From positions 1 to 24,345 of the forward strand of contig UROX01000019.1 of assembly GCA_900549685.1 (NCBI GenBank): a stretch of DNA of 24,345 nucleotides, in the 5' to 3' direction. A program made the translations under genes and the position numbers. Of this stretch, positions 1 through 8,598 are shown in pieces; within the stretch, counting starts at the first letter, position 1, and every line of letters starts with the position of its first letter. Origin of the DNA: an uncultured Alistipes sp. GTDB lineage: Bacteria; Bacteroidota; Bacteroidia; Bacteroidales; Rikenellaceae. The notes under the pieces are model-generated. The model was given only the letters and a program-made list of their open reading frames with translations. It did not search any database and was not told the origin of the DNA.

Positions 1-248
1 AAAAGGAATGGCCTCGTTTTTCAATCGAATATCTGACTCGGATTCAAAAACTAATATCGAATGAATTCTAAGTTCGAACGGTGATTTTCCTGTTCCTCCT
101 TCAGTGAGAGCCAGAAAAATCACAAACAAGAAGACGCCGCATCCACGGGCAGGACAGTCCTTGTTCTCCACACCCGTCCGGACACTCTTATTAGAACGAA
201 CCGGACATTCTGCACTGTACCTCCGACCTCGGCGTCCCTGCCATTCTC
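1..248. other. gene-free left edge of the window
   Basis: I see no convincing gene here. The first 110 bases or so are clearly richer in A and T than the rest of the window, as expected of a promoter region for a gene lying off the left edge. The rest is GC-rich spacer. Open frames on both strands have low-complexity, Arg/Pro-rich translations and no recognisable domain, so I treat them as chance frames. Confidence 0.5.
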
Positions 249-293
249 GAAAAAATTCCCTTTCGGACTGTTTCGACAGTCCGAAAGGGAATT
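249..293 (-). terminator. strong rho-independent terminator after the first esterase gene
   Basis: A perfect 17-bp inverted repeat (254-270 paired with 277-293) encloses a 6-base loop. Read on the minus strand, the stem is followed at once by a run of six T residues (249-254, A on the plus strand). It starts 33 bases after the stop codon of the esterase gene, which fits the end of that transcript. Confidence 0.9.
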
Positions 294-325
294 TCGTTTA
301 CACAGTAGCCTTCCCGATCTCGCCG

Positions 326-1756
326 TCAGTCGGAGAAATCGTCCGTGCGGAACGGGATGACGGGAAGTCCCCGGGGCGTGGCGAGATTGCCCGGCGCAAA
401 ATCCTTGAAACAATAGCGCACGGCTACCGGATCGGGCACCTCGGGCGAGAAAACGATCAGCCGGAATTCGGGGTCGGGTCCGACGACCGCTTCGGCCGGA
501 CGGAACACCCGATCCGGACCGCAGATCTCGAATCCCTCGATGCCCTCGAAGCGGTTATATCCCATCTCCGCATGATCGAGCGACAGATAGACCTTGCCGT
601 CTATCACCTCCATCGACCGGTAGCGCGGACTCTCACAGGTGATTTCCGTAAAACCGTACGTCTTGTTCAGCGCCATGCAGGCCAGCCGGTAGCCGACATC
701 GTACTTGTTCGCAGGATGGATGTTCGCTTCTTCATAAGGTTCCACCAGATCGTTCGTCGAGACCATTCCGCTGTACGGAATCAGGTCCAGCGCCTTGCAC
801 TGGGCCTCGCGCAGCCGGGCGGCTATGTCGCTGCCGGCATACCGGAACGGGGCGATCTCGACATAATAGAACGGAAGCTCGTCCTCGCGCCAGAGTCTGC
901 GCCAGAGCGCCGCCAGATCGGCCAAACGCCGGGCATAGCACGCATGGGCGCCGACATTCGATTCGCCCTGATAGAACAGGAATCCCCGGATCGTGTAATC
1001 GGTCAGCGGGTGTACCATGCCGTTGTACATCTTCAACGGATGGAGATACTCGCCCGGGAACCTTGAGAATGCCTCTTCGGTCAGTTCTTCGGCGGGATCG
1101 GTATATGATTCCAGCGTCGCACGGTCGAGCCAGCCTTCTACACGGCTGCCGCCCCACGAACAGTCGATGATACCCACGGGAACATCCAGCGCGGCACTCA
1201 GCATCTCGGCAAAGAAATAACCCACGGCCGTACAGCGCGGCGCCGTAGCAGCCGTAAATTCTTTCCAACAGCCGCCCACACGCTCCTGAGGCTCCATCGA
1301 AAGCGCCTGGGACACTTTCACGAAACGTATCCTGCGGGACTGCTCTGCGGCCCGGGCGATCGTCTCGTTGGAACGAGCCACAGGGCAGTTTTTCCAGCCG
1401 CCGAGTCCCATCTCCATATTGCTCTGTCCGCCGGCGAACCACACCTCGCCGATAAGAATGTTGTCGAGCGTCACTTTTTCTCCGCTGACGATCGTGATGC
1501 GCTGCGGAGCGAAGCTGCCCTCCGGCGTCCGAAGCTCCGCGACCCAACGCCCGTCGCTCCCGCTGCGGACCGCCGCCTTCTCGCCCCACGAGGCTGCGAT
1601 TTTCACTGCGGCATGCGGATCGGCCCAGCCCCACAGCCGGACCGAAGCGTTCTGTTGCAGCACCATGTTGCTGCCTATGATGTCGGGCAGATCGACTTTG
1701 GCCGACGCGCTCCACACCGCGACGAGACCGGCCAACAGGAAAAAAATCTTTTTCAT
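326..1756 (-). CDS. secreted sialate O-acetylesterase (SGNH hydrolase), copy 1
   Basis: Predicted to remove O-acetyl esters from sialic acids or other acetylated glycans in the periplasm or at the cell surface. The protein has 476 residues with an N-terminal signal peptide (positive MKK, hydrophobic core, Ala-Ser-Ala cleavage site near residue 19). The SGNH signature GQSNME places the catalytic Ser at 112. A second block WGGS is near 201-204, the oxyanion-type block QGESN is at 263-267, and the likely catalytic His is at 347 in NIHPANK. Length and motif order fit the bacterial esterase family (DUF303/SASA). A frame opening 12 bases upstream (1768) is also possible. I chose 1756 because the resulting N-terminus aligns with the neighbouring paralog, and GGAG precedes it. 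No sialidase, SusC/SusD pair or sulfatase lies beside it, so the natural substrate is not revealed by context. Confidence 0.9.
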   Translation of the reverse strand: MKKIFFLLAGLVAVWSASAKVDLPDIIGSNMVLQQNASVRLWGWADPHAAVKIAASWGEKAAVRSGSDGRWVAELRTPEGSFAPQRITIVSGEKVTLDNILIGEVWFAGGQSNMEMGLGGWKNCPVARSNETIARAAEQSRRIRFVKVSQALSMEPQERVGGCWKEFTAATAPRCTAVGYFFAEMLSAALDVPVGIIDCSWGGSRVEGWLDRATLESYTDPAEELTEEAFSRFPGEYLHPLKMYNGMVHPLTDYTIRGFLFYQGESNVGAHACYARRLADLAALWRRLWREDELPFYYVEIAPFRYAGSDIAARLREAQCKALDLIPYSGMVSTNDLVEPYEEANIHPANKYDVGYRLACMALNKTYGFTEITCESPRYRSMEVIDGKVYLSLDHAEMGYNRFEGIEGFEICGPDRVFRPAEAVVGPDPEFRLIVFSPEVPDPVAVRYCFKDFAPGNLATPRGLPVIPFRTDDFSD

Positions 1757-1776
1757 CAGGTTCTCCATGATCGGAT

Positions 1777-1784
1777 AAAAACTA
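1777..1784 (-). promoter_or_regulatory. possible -7 element of esterase copy 1
   Basis: On the minus strand this reads TAGTTTTT, seven of eight matches to the Bacteroidetes -7 box TAnnTTTG. It would start transcription about 14 bases before the start at 1756 and at the upstream ATG at 1768, which mildly favours 1756. No -33 TTTG is visible at the usual spacing. Confidence 0.3.
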
Positions 1785-1961
1785 AGAGATTACTACACCT
1801 TGACTATCGAACTTCCGGCGCACTTACACCCTCCGGGCACGGCTCCCGGCCGGAACTGCGCTTTCAGACCGGTTCCGGCCCGCAGGAGACTTAGAACCCG
1901 ATTCCGAATGAGCGGCAACGGAATACCGATACCCCGAAGCATACGAGCGCGGAATGTAAAA

Positions 1962-3374
1962 TCAGAAATCGTCGGTACGGAACGGAACGAGCGGCATGCG
2001 GCGTCTATCGACGACATTACCAGGCATGAAATCGCCGAACCCGTAACGCACGGCCACCGGCTCGCTCACTTCCGGCGAGCAGACGACGATCCGCTTGTTG
2101 TCCTCGACCGAGGCTTCGGCCGGATGGAACACATGGTCGGGACCGCAGATTTCAAATCCCCGGATATCGGTCAGCCGCCCGAAACCGCTTGCGGCAGTAA
2201 AATCGAACGAAAGGAAGGCTTTCCCGTCGAGGATATCCATCGAACGGAACCGCATCCCCTCGCAGGCAACCTGCTCGCGGCCGTAGGTGCGGTTTAACGC
2301 CCAGAAGGCCAGACGACGGCCCACGTCCCGTTTATCGGCCGGATGGATATTGGCCGATTCGTAAGGCTCCACCAGATCGTTCGTAGACACCATGCCGCTG
2401 CCCGGAATGAGTTTCTGCGCCTCGTACTGCGCCTCGCGCAGATAGGCGGCAAGTCCGTGGCCGTAATTGAAAGGCGCGATCTCGACGAAAAAGAACGGTT
2501 TCTGCTCGCCGCCCCACGCTTCGCGCCATGCCTCCACCATATCGGCCATGCGCTGCGCATAGACATCGTGATGCCCGATATTCGACTCGCCCTGATACCA
2601 CAGGAAACCCCGCAACGTATACTTCGCAAAGGGCAACACCATCGCATTGTACATCGCCATGGGGCGCATGTGGAGTTCCTTTTCCGCCTCGTAGGCACTT
2701 TCCGAGAGGTCGATGTCGGGGTATGCTGCGAGTTTCTCGCGCGAGGTCCAGCATTCGAGCCGGCTGCCGCCCCACGAGCTGTCGATCACGCCGACCGGCA
2801 CACTCAACGCCCGCGAAAGCGTCTCGGCGAAGAAATAGGCCGTCGCGCTGCAACGGGGTGCAGTCGCCGTATTGAACACATTCCACTTTCCCTCGGCACG
2901 GTCCTTCGGAGTGTAGGATTGCGAATAGCCCGCCCGGAGGTAACGGATCCTGTCGCGCTGCTCGTCGGCGAAAGCGATCGCTTCGTCGGCACCTTCGACA
3001 TAAGCATTCCAATACCCGCCCAGCGACATCTCCATATTGCTCTGGCCGGAGGCGAACCACACCTCGCCGATAAGAATGTTCTCGAGCGTCACCGTCTCGC
3101 CGCTGCGCACCGTGATTCGCTGCGGGACGAAACCGCCCTCGGGCGTCCGCACCGTCGTCTGCCAGTATCCGTCGTCGTTGCTCACGGCCGAGGCTTTCGC
3201 ACCCCACGAGGTTCGTATCTTCACCGAAGCATGCGGATCGGCCCAGCCCCAGAGCATCACGTCCGCATTCTGTTGAAGTACCATATTGTCGCCGATTATC
3301 TCCGGCAACGAAACTTTCGCCGAAACGCACAGCGCCGCGACGAGTCCCGCCAACGATAAAAAAATCTTTTTCAT
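1962..3374 (-). CDS. secreted sialate O-acetylesterase (SGNH hydrolase), copy 2
   Basis: A 470-residue paralog of the gene just downstream, collinear along its whole length and sharing even the C-terminal PFRTDDF. It has a signal peptide (MKKIF start, cleavage near residue 19), the nucleophile motif GQSNME with Ser112, WGGS at 201-204, QGESN at 261-265 and the likely catalytic His344 in NIHPADK. The predicted role is deacetylation of sialic acids or related acetylated sugars outside the inner membrane. The two copies are 205 bases apart with no convincing terminator between them; a 9-bp stem at 1848-1856/1872-1880 has no T run. They may therefore be co-transcribed, copy 2 first. Differences cluster between the motifs (residues about 115-165 and 215-240), so substrate preference may have diverged. 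The assignment is to a family; the exact substrate is not shown. Confidence 0.9.
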   Translation of the reverse strand: MKKIFLSLAGLVAALCVSAKVSLPEIIGDNMVLQQNADVMLWGWADPHASVKIRTSWGAKASAVSNDDGYWQTTVRTPEGGFVPQRITVRSGETVTLENILIGEVWFASGQSNMEMSLGGYWNAYVEGADEAIAFADEQRDRIRYLRAGYSQSYTPKDRAEGKWNVFNTATAPRCSATAYFFAETLSRALSVPVGVIDSSWGGSRLECWTSREKLAAYPDIDLSESAYEAEKELHMRPMAMYNAMVLPFAKYTLRGFLWYQGESNIGHHDVYAQRMADMVEAWREAWGGEQKPFFFVEIAPFNYGHGLAAYLREAQYEAQKLIPGSGMVSTNDLVEPYESANIHPADKRDVGRRLAFWALNRTYGREQVACEGMRFRSMDILDGKAFLSFDFTAASGFGRLTDIRGFEICGPDHVFHPAEASVEDNKRIVVCSPEVSEPVAVRYGFGDFMPGNVVDRRRMPLVPFRTDDF

Positions 3375-3725
3375 ACAGGTTAGTATTTAAGTTAAGTTCA
3401 ACGTTCGATTGCAGCGCCCTTTTCCTTCCGGCCGGTACAGTCCGCATTTCCGGCTCAGGGAATCGCCGTCCCGGCACACCGTCCGGACCCGAAGGACATA
3501 GCAGAAAACAAAGATAACCTTTTATAAGAGACGACAGCCCGCTTAACCGATAAAATAAACCGATCCGCCGAAATTTACCGTCACATCGCACTGCCCGGCC
3601 ACGCGGTCCGCCCCACCCTCCGGCCATATCGTCCCGAAAGAAAATCCGACGGCTGCCCGTAATACCATGGAAAAACATGGCCGCAAACGTCCGTATATCC
3701 GTAGCCCCCAAACACGGCATACGGA
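3375..3725. other. spacer between esterase copy 2 and the cysteate synthase gene
   Basis: There is no gene that I can support here. The spacer holds a candidate promoter for the esterase pair (3509-3516) and ends at the terminator of the upstream PLP enzyme gene. The long frames crossing it on the minus strand are shadows of the neighbouring genes. Confidence 0.5.
3509..3516 (-). promoter_or_regulatory. -7 promoter element for the esterase pair
   Basis: On the minus strand this reads TATCTTTG, an exact match to the Bacteroidetes -7 consensus TAnnTTTG. Transcription would begin near 3502, leaving a leader of about 130 bases before copy 2. I see no good -33 TTTG at 19 bases, so the call rests on the -7 box alone. 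Confidence 0.45.
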
Positions 3726-3759
3726 AAAGGCCGCCCGACAATACTGTCGGACGGCCTTT
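3726..3759 (-). terminator. terminator of the cysteate synthase gene
   Basis: The inverted repeat pairs 3726-3733 with 3752-3759 and 3735-3740 with 3745-3750, with one mismatch and a 4-base loop. It lies 21 bases after the stop of the minus-strand gene. The minus-strand end of the stem runs into TTTT, a short T tract. Confidence 0.65.
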
Positions 3760-3780
3760 CGTATCGAATCGAAAGGACGA

Positions 3781-5076
3781 TCAGGCGAACAGCGCCTCGA
3801 CCTTCCGAACCACGTCCGCCGGATCGGGATCGATCGGGAAGACGATCGACGGTTCGAGGTAATGCAGCGTTTTTCCCTCCATAAAGCGTTTTTCCCCGCC
3901 GCCGGTGATGTTGAGCATGACGGTCTTTTCCGGATCGATCCGACCCGCTTCCACAGTTTGGATCAACGTGGCCAGAGCCACGGCGGGAGCCGAATAGATG
4001 TCGATACCTTCCAGTTCGGCGAACAGTTCCTTGGCCGCCCGCGCCTCTTCGTTCGTAGCCACGAGCACGTCGCCGCCGGTGTCGGCCAGCGCGTCGAACA
4101 GACCGCCACGGATACCGTAAGGCGGCTTGCGGTTGGAGAGCACCTTGGCGTCGATCGCTTCGGCATCGGCCCGGGCCTGATCGTCCGCGTAAGGCAGCAT
4201 GTCGCGCGAACGGGCCTTCCATGCGTCGTACATCGGGGTGAACGGAACGTTCTGCGATACCATGAGTTTCATCTTGTGATCGCCGAACCGTCCGTCCTCG
4301 ATCAGGCGCAGGTTGGCTTCCCATGCGGCGATAGCCCCGGTACCGCTGCCCACGGCCTGAAAATAATAATCGGGGATGCGGCCGATATGCGTAACGGCCG
4401 ACAACACGGTGGTGGCCATCCCGTCGCGCCGCGCGATGTTCTTGGCTCCCCCTTCGGCGAAGAATTTCTCGCAGGCGAGCGCCAGATTGCTCAGGTGGAT
4501 CGCATCGAAATAGTCGGCCCCTTTCTGCGGACAGATCAGCTTCACGCAATCGTTCAGCGGAGCGTCGAACCACAGGGCGCCGATGTTGTCTTCGGGTACG
4601 CTCAACAGCAGCGGAATCCCGTTGTCGGAACATACCTTAGCAAAGGCCCGGGCCGTGTTTCCGGCCGAAGCCACGACCAGCACCCGGCCCTTATGACTCT
4701 CGCCGAGGCGACCGCACACCGAATAGGCTTCGGTCTCCTTGAACGAGCAGGTCTTCATGCGGGCCCCGATTTCGGGGAAATATCCGTTGAACGTGATATA
4801 GAGGTTTTTCAGACCGAGACGTTCGGCCAGCGCCTTGCTTTTGTACGTGACCGGCGCGCACGACCCTTCGAGCGTACGGCCGACAGGCAGCCAATCGGCG
4901 AAACGGTAGATGCCGTACTCCTCGCCCTTGGGTTCGAGTCGTTTGTTTTCGTATACGGCTCTGATGAGCGCGGGGGAGTCGCACTGGCAGTCGTCGAGCG
5001 TCCATCCTTCGTCGTCGAAGACGCGCTCCGTGGCGACGTTCTGCAGTCTGTACTTCGTTGCGTTGAAATCTTTCAT
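3781..5076 (-). CDS. cysteate synthase (threonine-synthase-like PLP enzyme)
   Basis: Predicted to make L-cysteate from O-phosphoserine and sulfite, the first committed step toward sulfonolipids (capnine) in Bacteroidetes and toward coenzyme M in some methanogens. The 431-residue protein has fold-type II PLP features: KTCSFKE with the probable PLP lysine at 113, SAGNT at 137-141 and the phosphate-binding GSGTG loop at 243-247. Several segments match, from memory, the methanogen cysteate synthase rather than ordinary threonine synthase: PVTYKS, the stretch before SFKE, GGAKNIARR, and YFQAVGSGTG followed by AWEANLRL. An automatic pipeline would probably label it threonine synthase. A frame opening at 5100 adds eight residues; I prefer 5076 (MKDFN) because that is where the family-like sequence begins. 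It stands alone between a promoter and a terminator, with no threonine-pathway gene beside it. The later sulfonolipid genes (cysteate acyltransferase, reductase) are not in the window. Confidence 0.8.
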   Translation of the reverse strand: MKDFNATKYRLQNVATERVFDDEGWTLDDCQCDSPALIRAVYENKRLEPKGEEYGIYRFADWLPVGRTLEGSCAPVTYKSKALAERLGLKNLYITFNGYFPEIGARMKTCSFKETEAYSVCGRLGESHKGRVLVVASAGNTARAFAKVCSDNGIPLLLSVPEDNIGALWFDAPLNDCVKLICPQKGADYFDAIHLSNLALACEKFFAEGGAKNIARRDGMATTVLSAVTHIGRIPDYYFQAVGSGTGAIAAWEANLRLIEDGRFGDHKMKLMVSQNVPFTPMYDAWKARSRDMLPYADDQARADAEAIDAKVLSNRKPPYGIRGGLFDALADTGGDVLVATNEEARAAKELFAELEGIDIYSAPAVALATLIQTVEAGRIDPEKTVMLNITGGGEKRFMEGKTLHYLEPSIVFPIDPDPADVVRKVEALFA

Positions 5077-5135
5077 TCGTTGTCGGTGAGGTAAAAACAA
5101 ATCCGCTCCGGATTTTCCGAAGTTTCAGGTTACAA

Positions 5136-5143
5136 CAAAAGTA
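5136..5143 (-). promoter_or_regulatory. -7 promoter element for the cysteate synthase gene
   Basis: On the minus strand this reads TACTTTTG, an exact match to TAnnTTTG. Transcription would begin near 5130, about 54 bases before the chosen start codon. The surrounding bases are AT-rich against a GC-rich background. No clear -33 element is seen. Confidence 0.5.
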
Positions 5144-5557
5144 AATATTTTTCACGGAAAAAGGCCGGTCCTTTCGCGCTAAAGGACGGCAGTGCGGCAA
5201 AATACGACTTTATACTTATCCGTGCGACGGCCTACCCGCAACGGCCTACTCCGCCGCCGGCGCATCCGTTTCGGACCGACGCACCGACTTCCCGCACAAG
5301 GCGGTCGGCCGAAGACGGAATCTCGGTTCCGAGACATTCCGGCCGAGATCGCCCGACGGCCCAGGACTGCGCCTCCGGGCCGTTCCCCCGGATCGGAGAC
5401 ATGTTCCGTAAGTACAACGCACAGGCTTTTCGCCGGAGCACGACACGCCCTGTTCCGCGGCAGGGCATCGAGCCTCCCGCAGAAAGTCCGCGAGACTATC
5501 GGACGGCATCTCGTCCCTCCTCCCCGGAAGAGGAGCTTCGCGAAAAACAGCAGGATT
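5144..5557. other. GC-rich spacer between the divergent cysteate synthase and ppk genes
   Basis: Overlapping open frames exist on both strands, but their translations are Arg/Pro-rich with no domain, and they conflict with one another. I found no tRNA, riboswitch or repeat. The frame in phase with ppk stays open through part of this region, but the PPK family N-terminus begins only at 5611. Confidence 0.5.
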
Positions 5558-5588
5558 TTTGCCGTTTGGAGGAAAAAACGTACCTTGA
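5558..5588 (+). promoter_or_regulatory. promoter of the ppk-ppx operon
   Basis: TTTG at 5558-5561 is followed after exactly 19 bases by TACCTTGA at 5581-5588. This matches the Bacteroidetes -33 TTTG, 19-base spacing and -7 TAnnTTTG arrangement, with two mismatches at the end of the -7 box. Transcription from near 5595 would exclude the upstream in-frame ATG at 5401 and supports the ppk start at 5611. Confidence 0.6.
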
Positions 5589-5610
5589 ACTGCAAAGCGA
5601 CGGAAGAAGA

Positions 5611-7668
5611 ATGAAAAAAGGGAAAACGCTGGATCGAGACCTGAGCTGGATGTATTTCAATCATCGGATCTTACAGGAGGCCCGCCGCGAGAGCGTGCCT
5701 CTGCTCGAAAGGCTCTCTTTTCTGGGCATCTATTCCAACAACCTCGACGAATTTTTCCGGGTCCGGGTCTCGGCGCTCAAACGGCTCGTCGAATACGGAC
5801 ACGACCCTGCGGACCGCGACCGCAAACAGGCCGAGCGATGCCTGCAGGAAATCGACCGTCTTACCCGCGAGTATGCGCAGGAGTTCGACCGTACCTTCGC
5901 CGGGCTTCGGGAAAAGCTCGCCGCCGAGGGCATCCGCCTGCTCGACGAGCGACAGCTCTCCGAAGAACAGGCCCGTTACGTCCGGACGATGTACCGCACC
6001 GATCTGGACAGCGCCGCCTATCCGCTCATCGTGACCCGGGGCGCCCGTCTGGGCGAACCGACCGATTCGAGCATCTATCTGGCGGTGGCCATGACCCGCC
6101 ATTCCGACGACCGGCCGCCGGAACGGGATTTCGCCCTCATCGAACTGCCCGTCCGCGATTTCGGACGTTTCGTCGTGCTACCGCCCGACGGAGCGGACAC
6201 CTGCATCGTCCTTCTCGACGACGTGATCCGGTTCTGCCTGCCGTTCATTTTTTCCGGACTCGGTTACGATGCGTTCGAGGCCTATACGATCAAGTTCACC
6301 CGCGACGCCGAGCTGGAACTGGACAGCGACATCGACGAAGGTCTCGTCGAGAAGGTGGCCCGCGGCGTACGCAACCGCCGCAAGGGCGCTCCCGTCCGCT
6401 TCGTCTACGACAGGGATATGCCCGAAGATATGCTCCGCTACTTCAAGCGGAAGTTCGCAATCGACCGTTACGACTCCTGCGTGGGCGGCTCGAGGTACCA
6501 TAACATGAAGGACCTGATGCGTTTCCCGGACTGCGGCCGGGCCGATCTGAAGTTCCCCGCATGCGCTCCGGTATCCGCACCGGGGTTCGACACGTCCGCG
6601 AGCGTGCTGGAGAGCATCCGGCAGAGGGACCGCTTCCTGCACTACCCTTACCACGGTTTCTCGAACTACATCCGGGTACTGCGCGAAGCCGCGTTGAGCC
6701 GGGACGTGCAGGCCATCCAGACGACCGTCTACCGGCTGGCCCGCAACTCGCAGGTGGTCAAAGCGCTCATCTGCGCGGCGCGGCACGGCAAAAAAGTGAC
6801 CGTGACGGTAGAACTGATGGCCCGTTTCGACGAGGCCTCGAACATCGACTGGGCCAAGAAAATGCAAGACGCCGGCATCCAGGTGCTCTTCGGCGTGGAA
6901 GGTCTCAAAGTGCACGGCAAACTCACGCACATCGCCTCGACACGGGGCAACATCGCCTGCGTGAGCACGGGCAACTTCCACGAAGGCAATGCCCGCAGCT
7001 ATACCGACATCACCCTCTTTACGGCGAACCCCGACATCACGAGGGAAGTGGACCGCATATTCGCCTTTCTCCGCCAGCCCTACCGGCCTTTCGCCTTCGA
7101 ACGGCTGATCGTCTCCCCGCTCGCGATGCGGCGCAGGCTCTATGCGATGCTGGCCGACGAAATCCGGCATGCCCGGGAAGGCCGGGAAGCCTACGTGATG
7201 GGGAAAATCAATCATGTGACCGACATGCGGCTCATCGGACGGCTTTACGAGGCGGCAGACGCCGGCGTCCGGCTGGATCTGCTCGTACGCGGCAACTGCT
7301 CGCTGGTGACCGAGGGACGGGAAGACCGCATCCGGATACGGGGCATCATCGACCGTTATCTGGAACACTCGCGCATCCTGATTTTCGGCAACGGGGGCGA
7401 CGAGCGGTATTATGTCGGTTCGGCCGACTGGATGACACGCAACCTCGACCGCCGCATCGAGGTCTATATCCCGGTATACGATCCGTCCATCCGTGCCGAG
7501 CTGCGCCGTATCGTCGAGTACGGACTGCGCGACAATGCGGCCGCACGGATCGTGGACGGCAGCGGGCGCAACGAGATGGTCCGGGACGGAAAACCCGAAT
7601 TCCGCTCGCAACGGGAACTGTACGCACACTACCGTTCGCAGGAGGCGGGACAGCAACAGAATCAATGA
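5611..7668 (+). CDS. ppk1: polyphosphate kinase 1
   Basis: Polymerises the terminal phosphate of ATP into inorganic polyphosphate, usually at the inner membrane, and can run in reverse. The 685 residues match the usual PPK1 length. The N-terminal domain opens with DRDLSWMYFNHRI at 8-20, followed by SNNLDEFFRVRV at 42-53. Two phospholipase-D-like domains follow. The first carries the phosphorylated His at 435 in KVHGK, the same number as in E. coli, and STGNFHEGNAR at 452-462. The second has His586 in LEHSRILIFG and the SADWMTRNLDRR block at 604-615. The frame is open upstream to 5401, but those 70 residues are Arg/Pro-rich and unlike PPK, a promoter lies inside them, and GGAAGAAG precedes the ATG at 5611. 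The exopolyphosphatase gene follows after 18 bases, forming a synthesis and turnover operon. Confidence 0.97.
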   Translation: MKKGKTLDRDLSWMYFNHRILQEARRESVPLLERLSFLGIYSNNLDEFFRVRVSALKRLVEYGHDPADRDRKQAERCLQEIDRLTREYAQEFDRTFAGLREKLAAEGIRLLDERQLSEEQARYVRTMYRTDLDSAAYPLIVTRGARLGEPTDSSIYLAVAMTRHSDDRPPERDFALIELPVRDFGRFVVLPPDGADTCIVLLDDVIRFCLPFIFSGLGYDAFEAYTIKFTRDAELELDSDIDEGLVEKVARGVRNRRKGAPVRFVYDRDMPEDMLRYFKRKFAIDRYDSCVGGSRYHNMKDLMRFPDCGRADLKFPACAPVSAPGFDTSASVLESIRQRDRFLHYPYHGFSNYIRVLREAALSRDVQAIQTTVYRLARNSQVVKALICAARHGKKVTVTVELMARFDEASNIDWAKKMQDAGIQVLFGVEGLKVHGKLTHIASTRGNIACVSTGNFHEGNARSYTDITLFTANPDITREVDRIFAFLRQPYRPFAFERLIVSPLAMRRRLYAMLADEIRHAREGREAYVMGKINHVTDMRLIGRLYEAADAGVRLDLLVRGNCSLVTEGREDRIRIRGIIDRYLEHSRILIFGNGGDERYYVGSADWMTRNLDRRIEVYIPVYDPSIRAELRRIVEYGLRDNAAARIVDGSGRNEMVRDGKPEFRSQRELYAHYRSQEAGQQQNQ

Positions 7669-7686
7669 TTTTTTCGAAATAGTCCT

Positions 7687-8598
7687 ATGGTAAACAAAAA
7701 ACTGAATTTCGCCGCGATCGACATCGGATCGAACGCCGTGCGTCTGCTCATAAAGAGCGTCGCGGTGGGCGCCCCTCCCTCCGAAATGAGCAAAGCCCTG
7801 CTGGTCCGCATACCGCTGAGGCTGGGCGAGGAGGTTTTCGAACGCGGAGCCGTCTCGGCATCGAAGGAAAAACGGCTGCTGCGGACGATCAAAGCGTTCC
7901 GACTGCTGATGAAAGTCTACGACGTGACGACCTACCGGGCCTGCGCCACCTCGGCGATGAGGGACGCCTCGAACGGAGAGCGCATCGCCCGCGATATCCA
8001 CAACAAGACCGGCATCCGGCTGGAAATCATCGACGGCATCGAAGAGGCACGCATCGTCTACGACAGCCACATCGCCGATGTGTTCGACCGCAAAGGGCAT
8101 TACATCTACGTGGACGTGGGCGGAGGCAGCACCGAGATCAGCCTGATCGCCGGCGGAGAACTGGCCGACTCCCATTCCTACGACATCGGGACGGTACGCC
8201 TGCTGAAGGGCAAGGTCGAGGCGTCCGCTTTCGAAAAGATGGAGCGCGACCTCGACGAGCTTGCGCTCCGCTATCCGGGCCTGAAGATCATCGGTTCGGG
8301 CGGCAACATCAACAAGCTGCTCCGTATGGGCGAAGGCGCCGGTCCGGGCGAACTCTCCGTAGAGAGTCTGCGCGGCATCTACGAGAAACTGAAAGACAAG
8401 ACCGTCGAACAGCGCATGGAGGAATTCGGTCTCAACCCCGACCGGGCGGACGTGATTATTCCCGCCTCGGAAATCTTTCTCGACATCGCCGGCCGGCTCG
8501 GCGCCGAGTCGATCTACGTCCCCTCGATCGGGATCGCCGACGGGATCGCACACAACCTCTACACCCGCTATCTTTCCGATATGCAGGACGACGACTGA
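7687..8598 (+). CDS. ppx: exopolyphosphatase / guanosine pentaphosphatase (Ppx/GppA family)
   Basis: Releases phosphate from the ends of polyphosphate, and some members also hydrolyse pppGpp. The 303-residue protein shows the ASKHA ATPase fold: AIDIGSNAVRLL at 10-21 (phosphate 1 loop), a GIEEAR block at 117-122 with the likely catalytic Glu119/120, VDVGGGSTE at 142-150 (phosphate 2) and the adenosine-type motif IGSGGNINKL in the second half. It is much shorter than the roughly 500-residue enterobacterial enzymes because the C-terminal HD-like domain is absent, the short form common in Bacteroidetes. It sits 18 bases after ppk1 and is probably co-transcribed, so both directions of polyphosphate flux would be under one promoter. 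A ccggaa/ttccgg hairpin at 8600-8615 begins inside the spacer right after the stop but has no T run. Confidence 0.93.
   Translation: MVNKKLNFAAIDIGSNAVRLLIKSVAVGAPPSEMSKALLVRIPLRLGEEVFERGAVSASKEKRLLRTIKAFRLLMKVYDVTTYRACATSAMRDASNGERIARDIHNKTGIRLEIIDGIEEARIVYDSHIADVFDRKGHYIYVDVGGGSTEISLIAGGELADSHSYDIGTVRLLKGKVEASAFEKMERDLDELALRYPGLKIIGSGGNINKLLRMGEGAGPGELSVESLRGIYEKLKDKTVEQRMEEFGLNPDRADVIIPASEIFLDIAGRLGAESIYVPSIGIADGIAHNLYTRYLSDMQDDD

Noticed and set aside
1848..1880. 9-bp hairpin between the two esterase genes as a terminator
   Set aside because: The loop is 15 bases and no T run follows on the minus strand.
5401..5610. N-terminal extension of the ppk1 frame starting at 5401
   Set aside because: The extra 70 residues are unlike PPK, contain a promoter with -33 and -7 boxes at 19-base spacing, and the family N-terminus and a good ribosome site occur at 5611.
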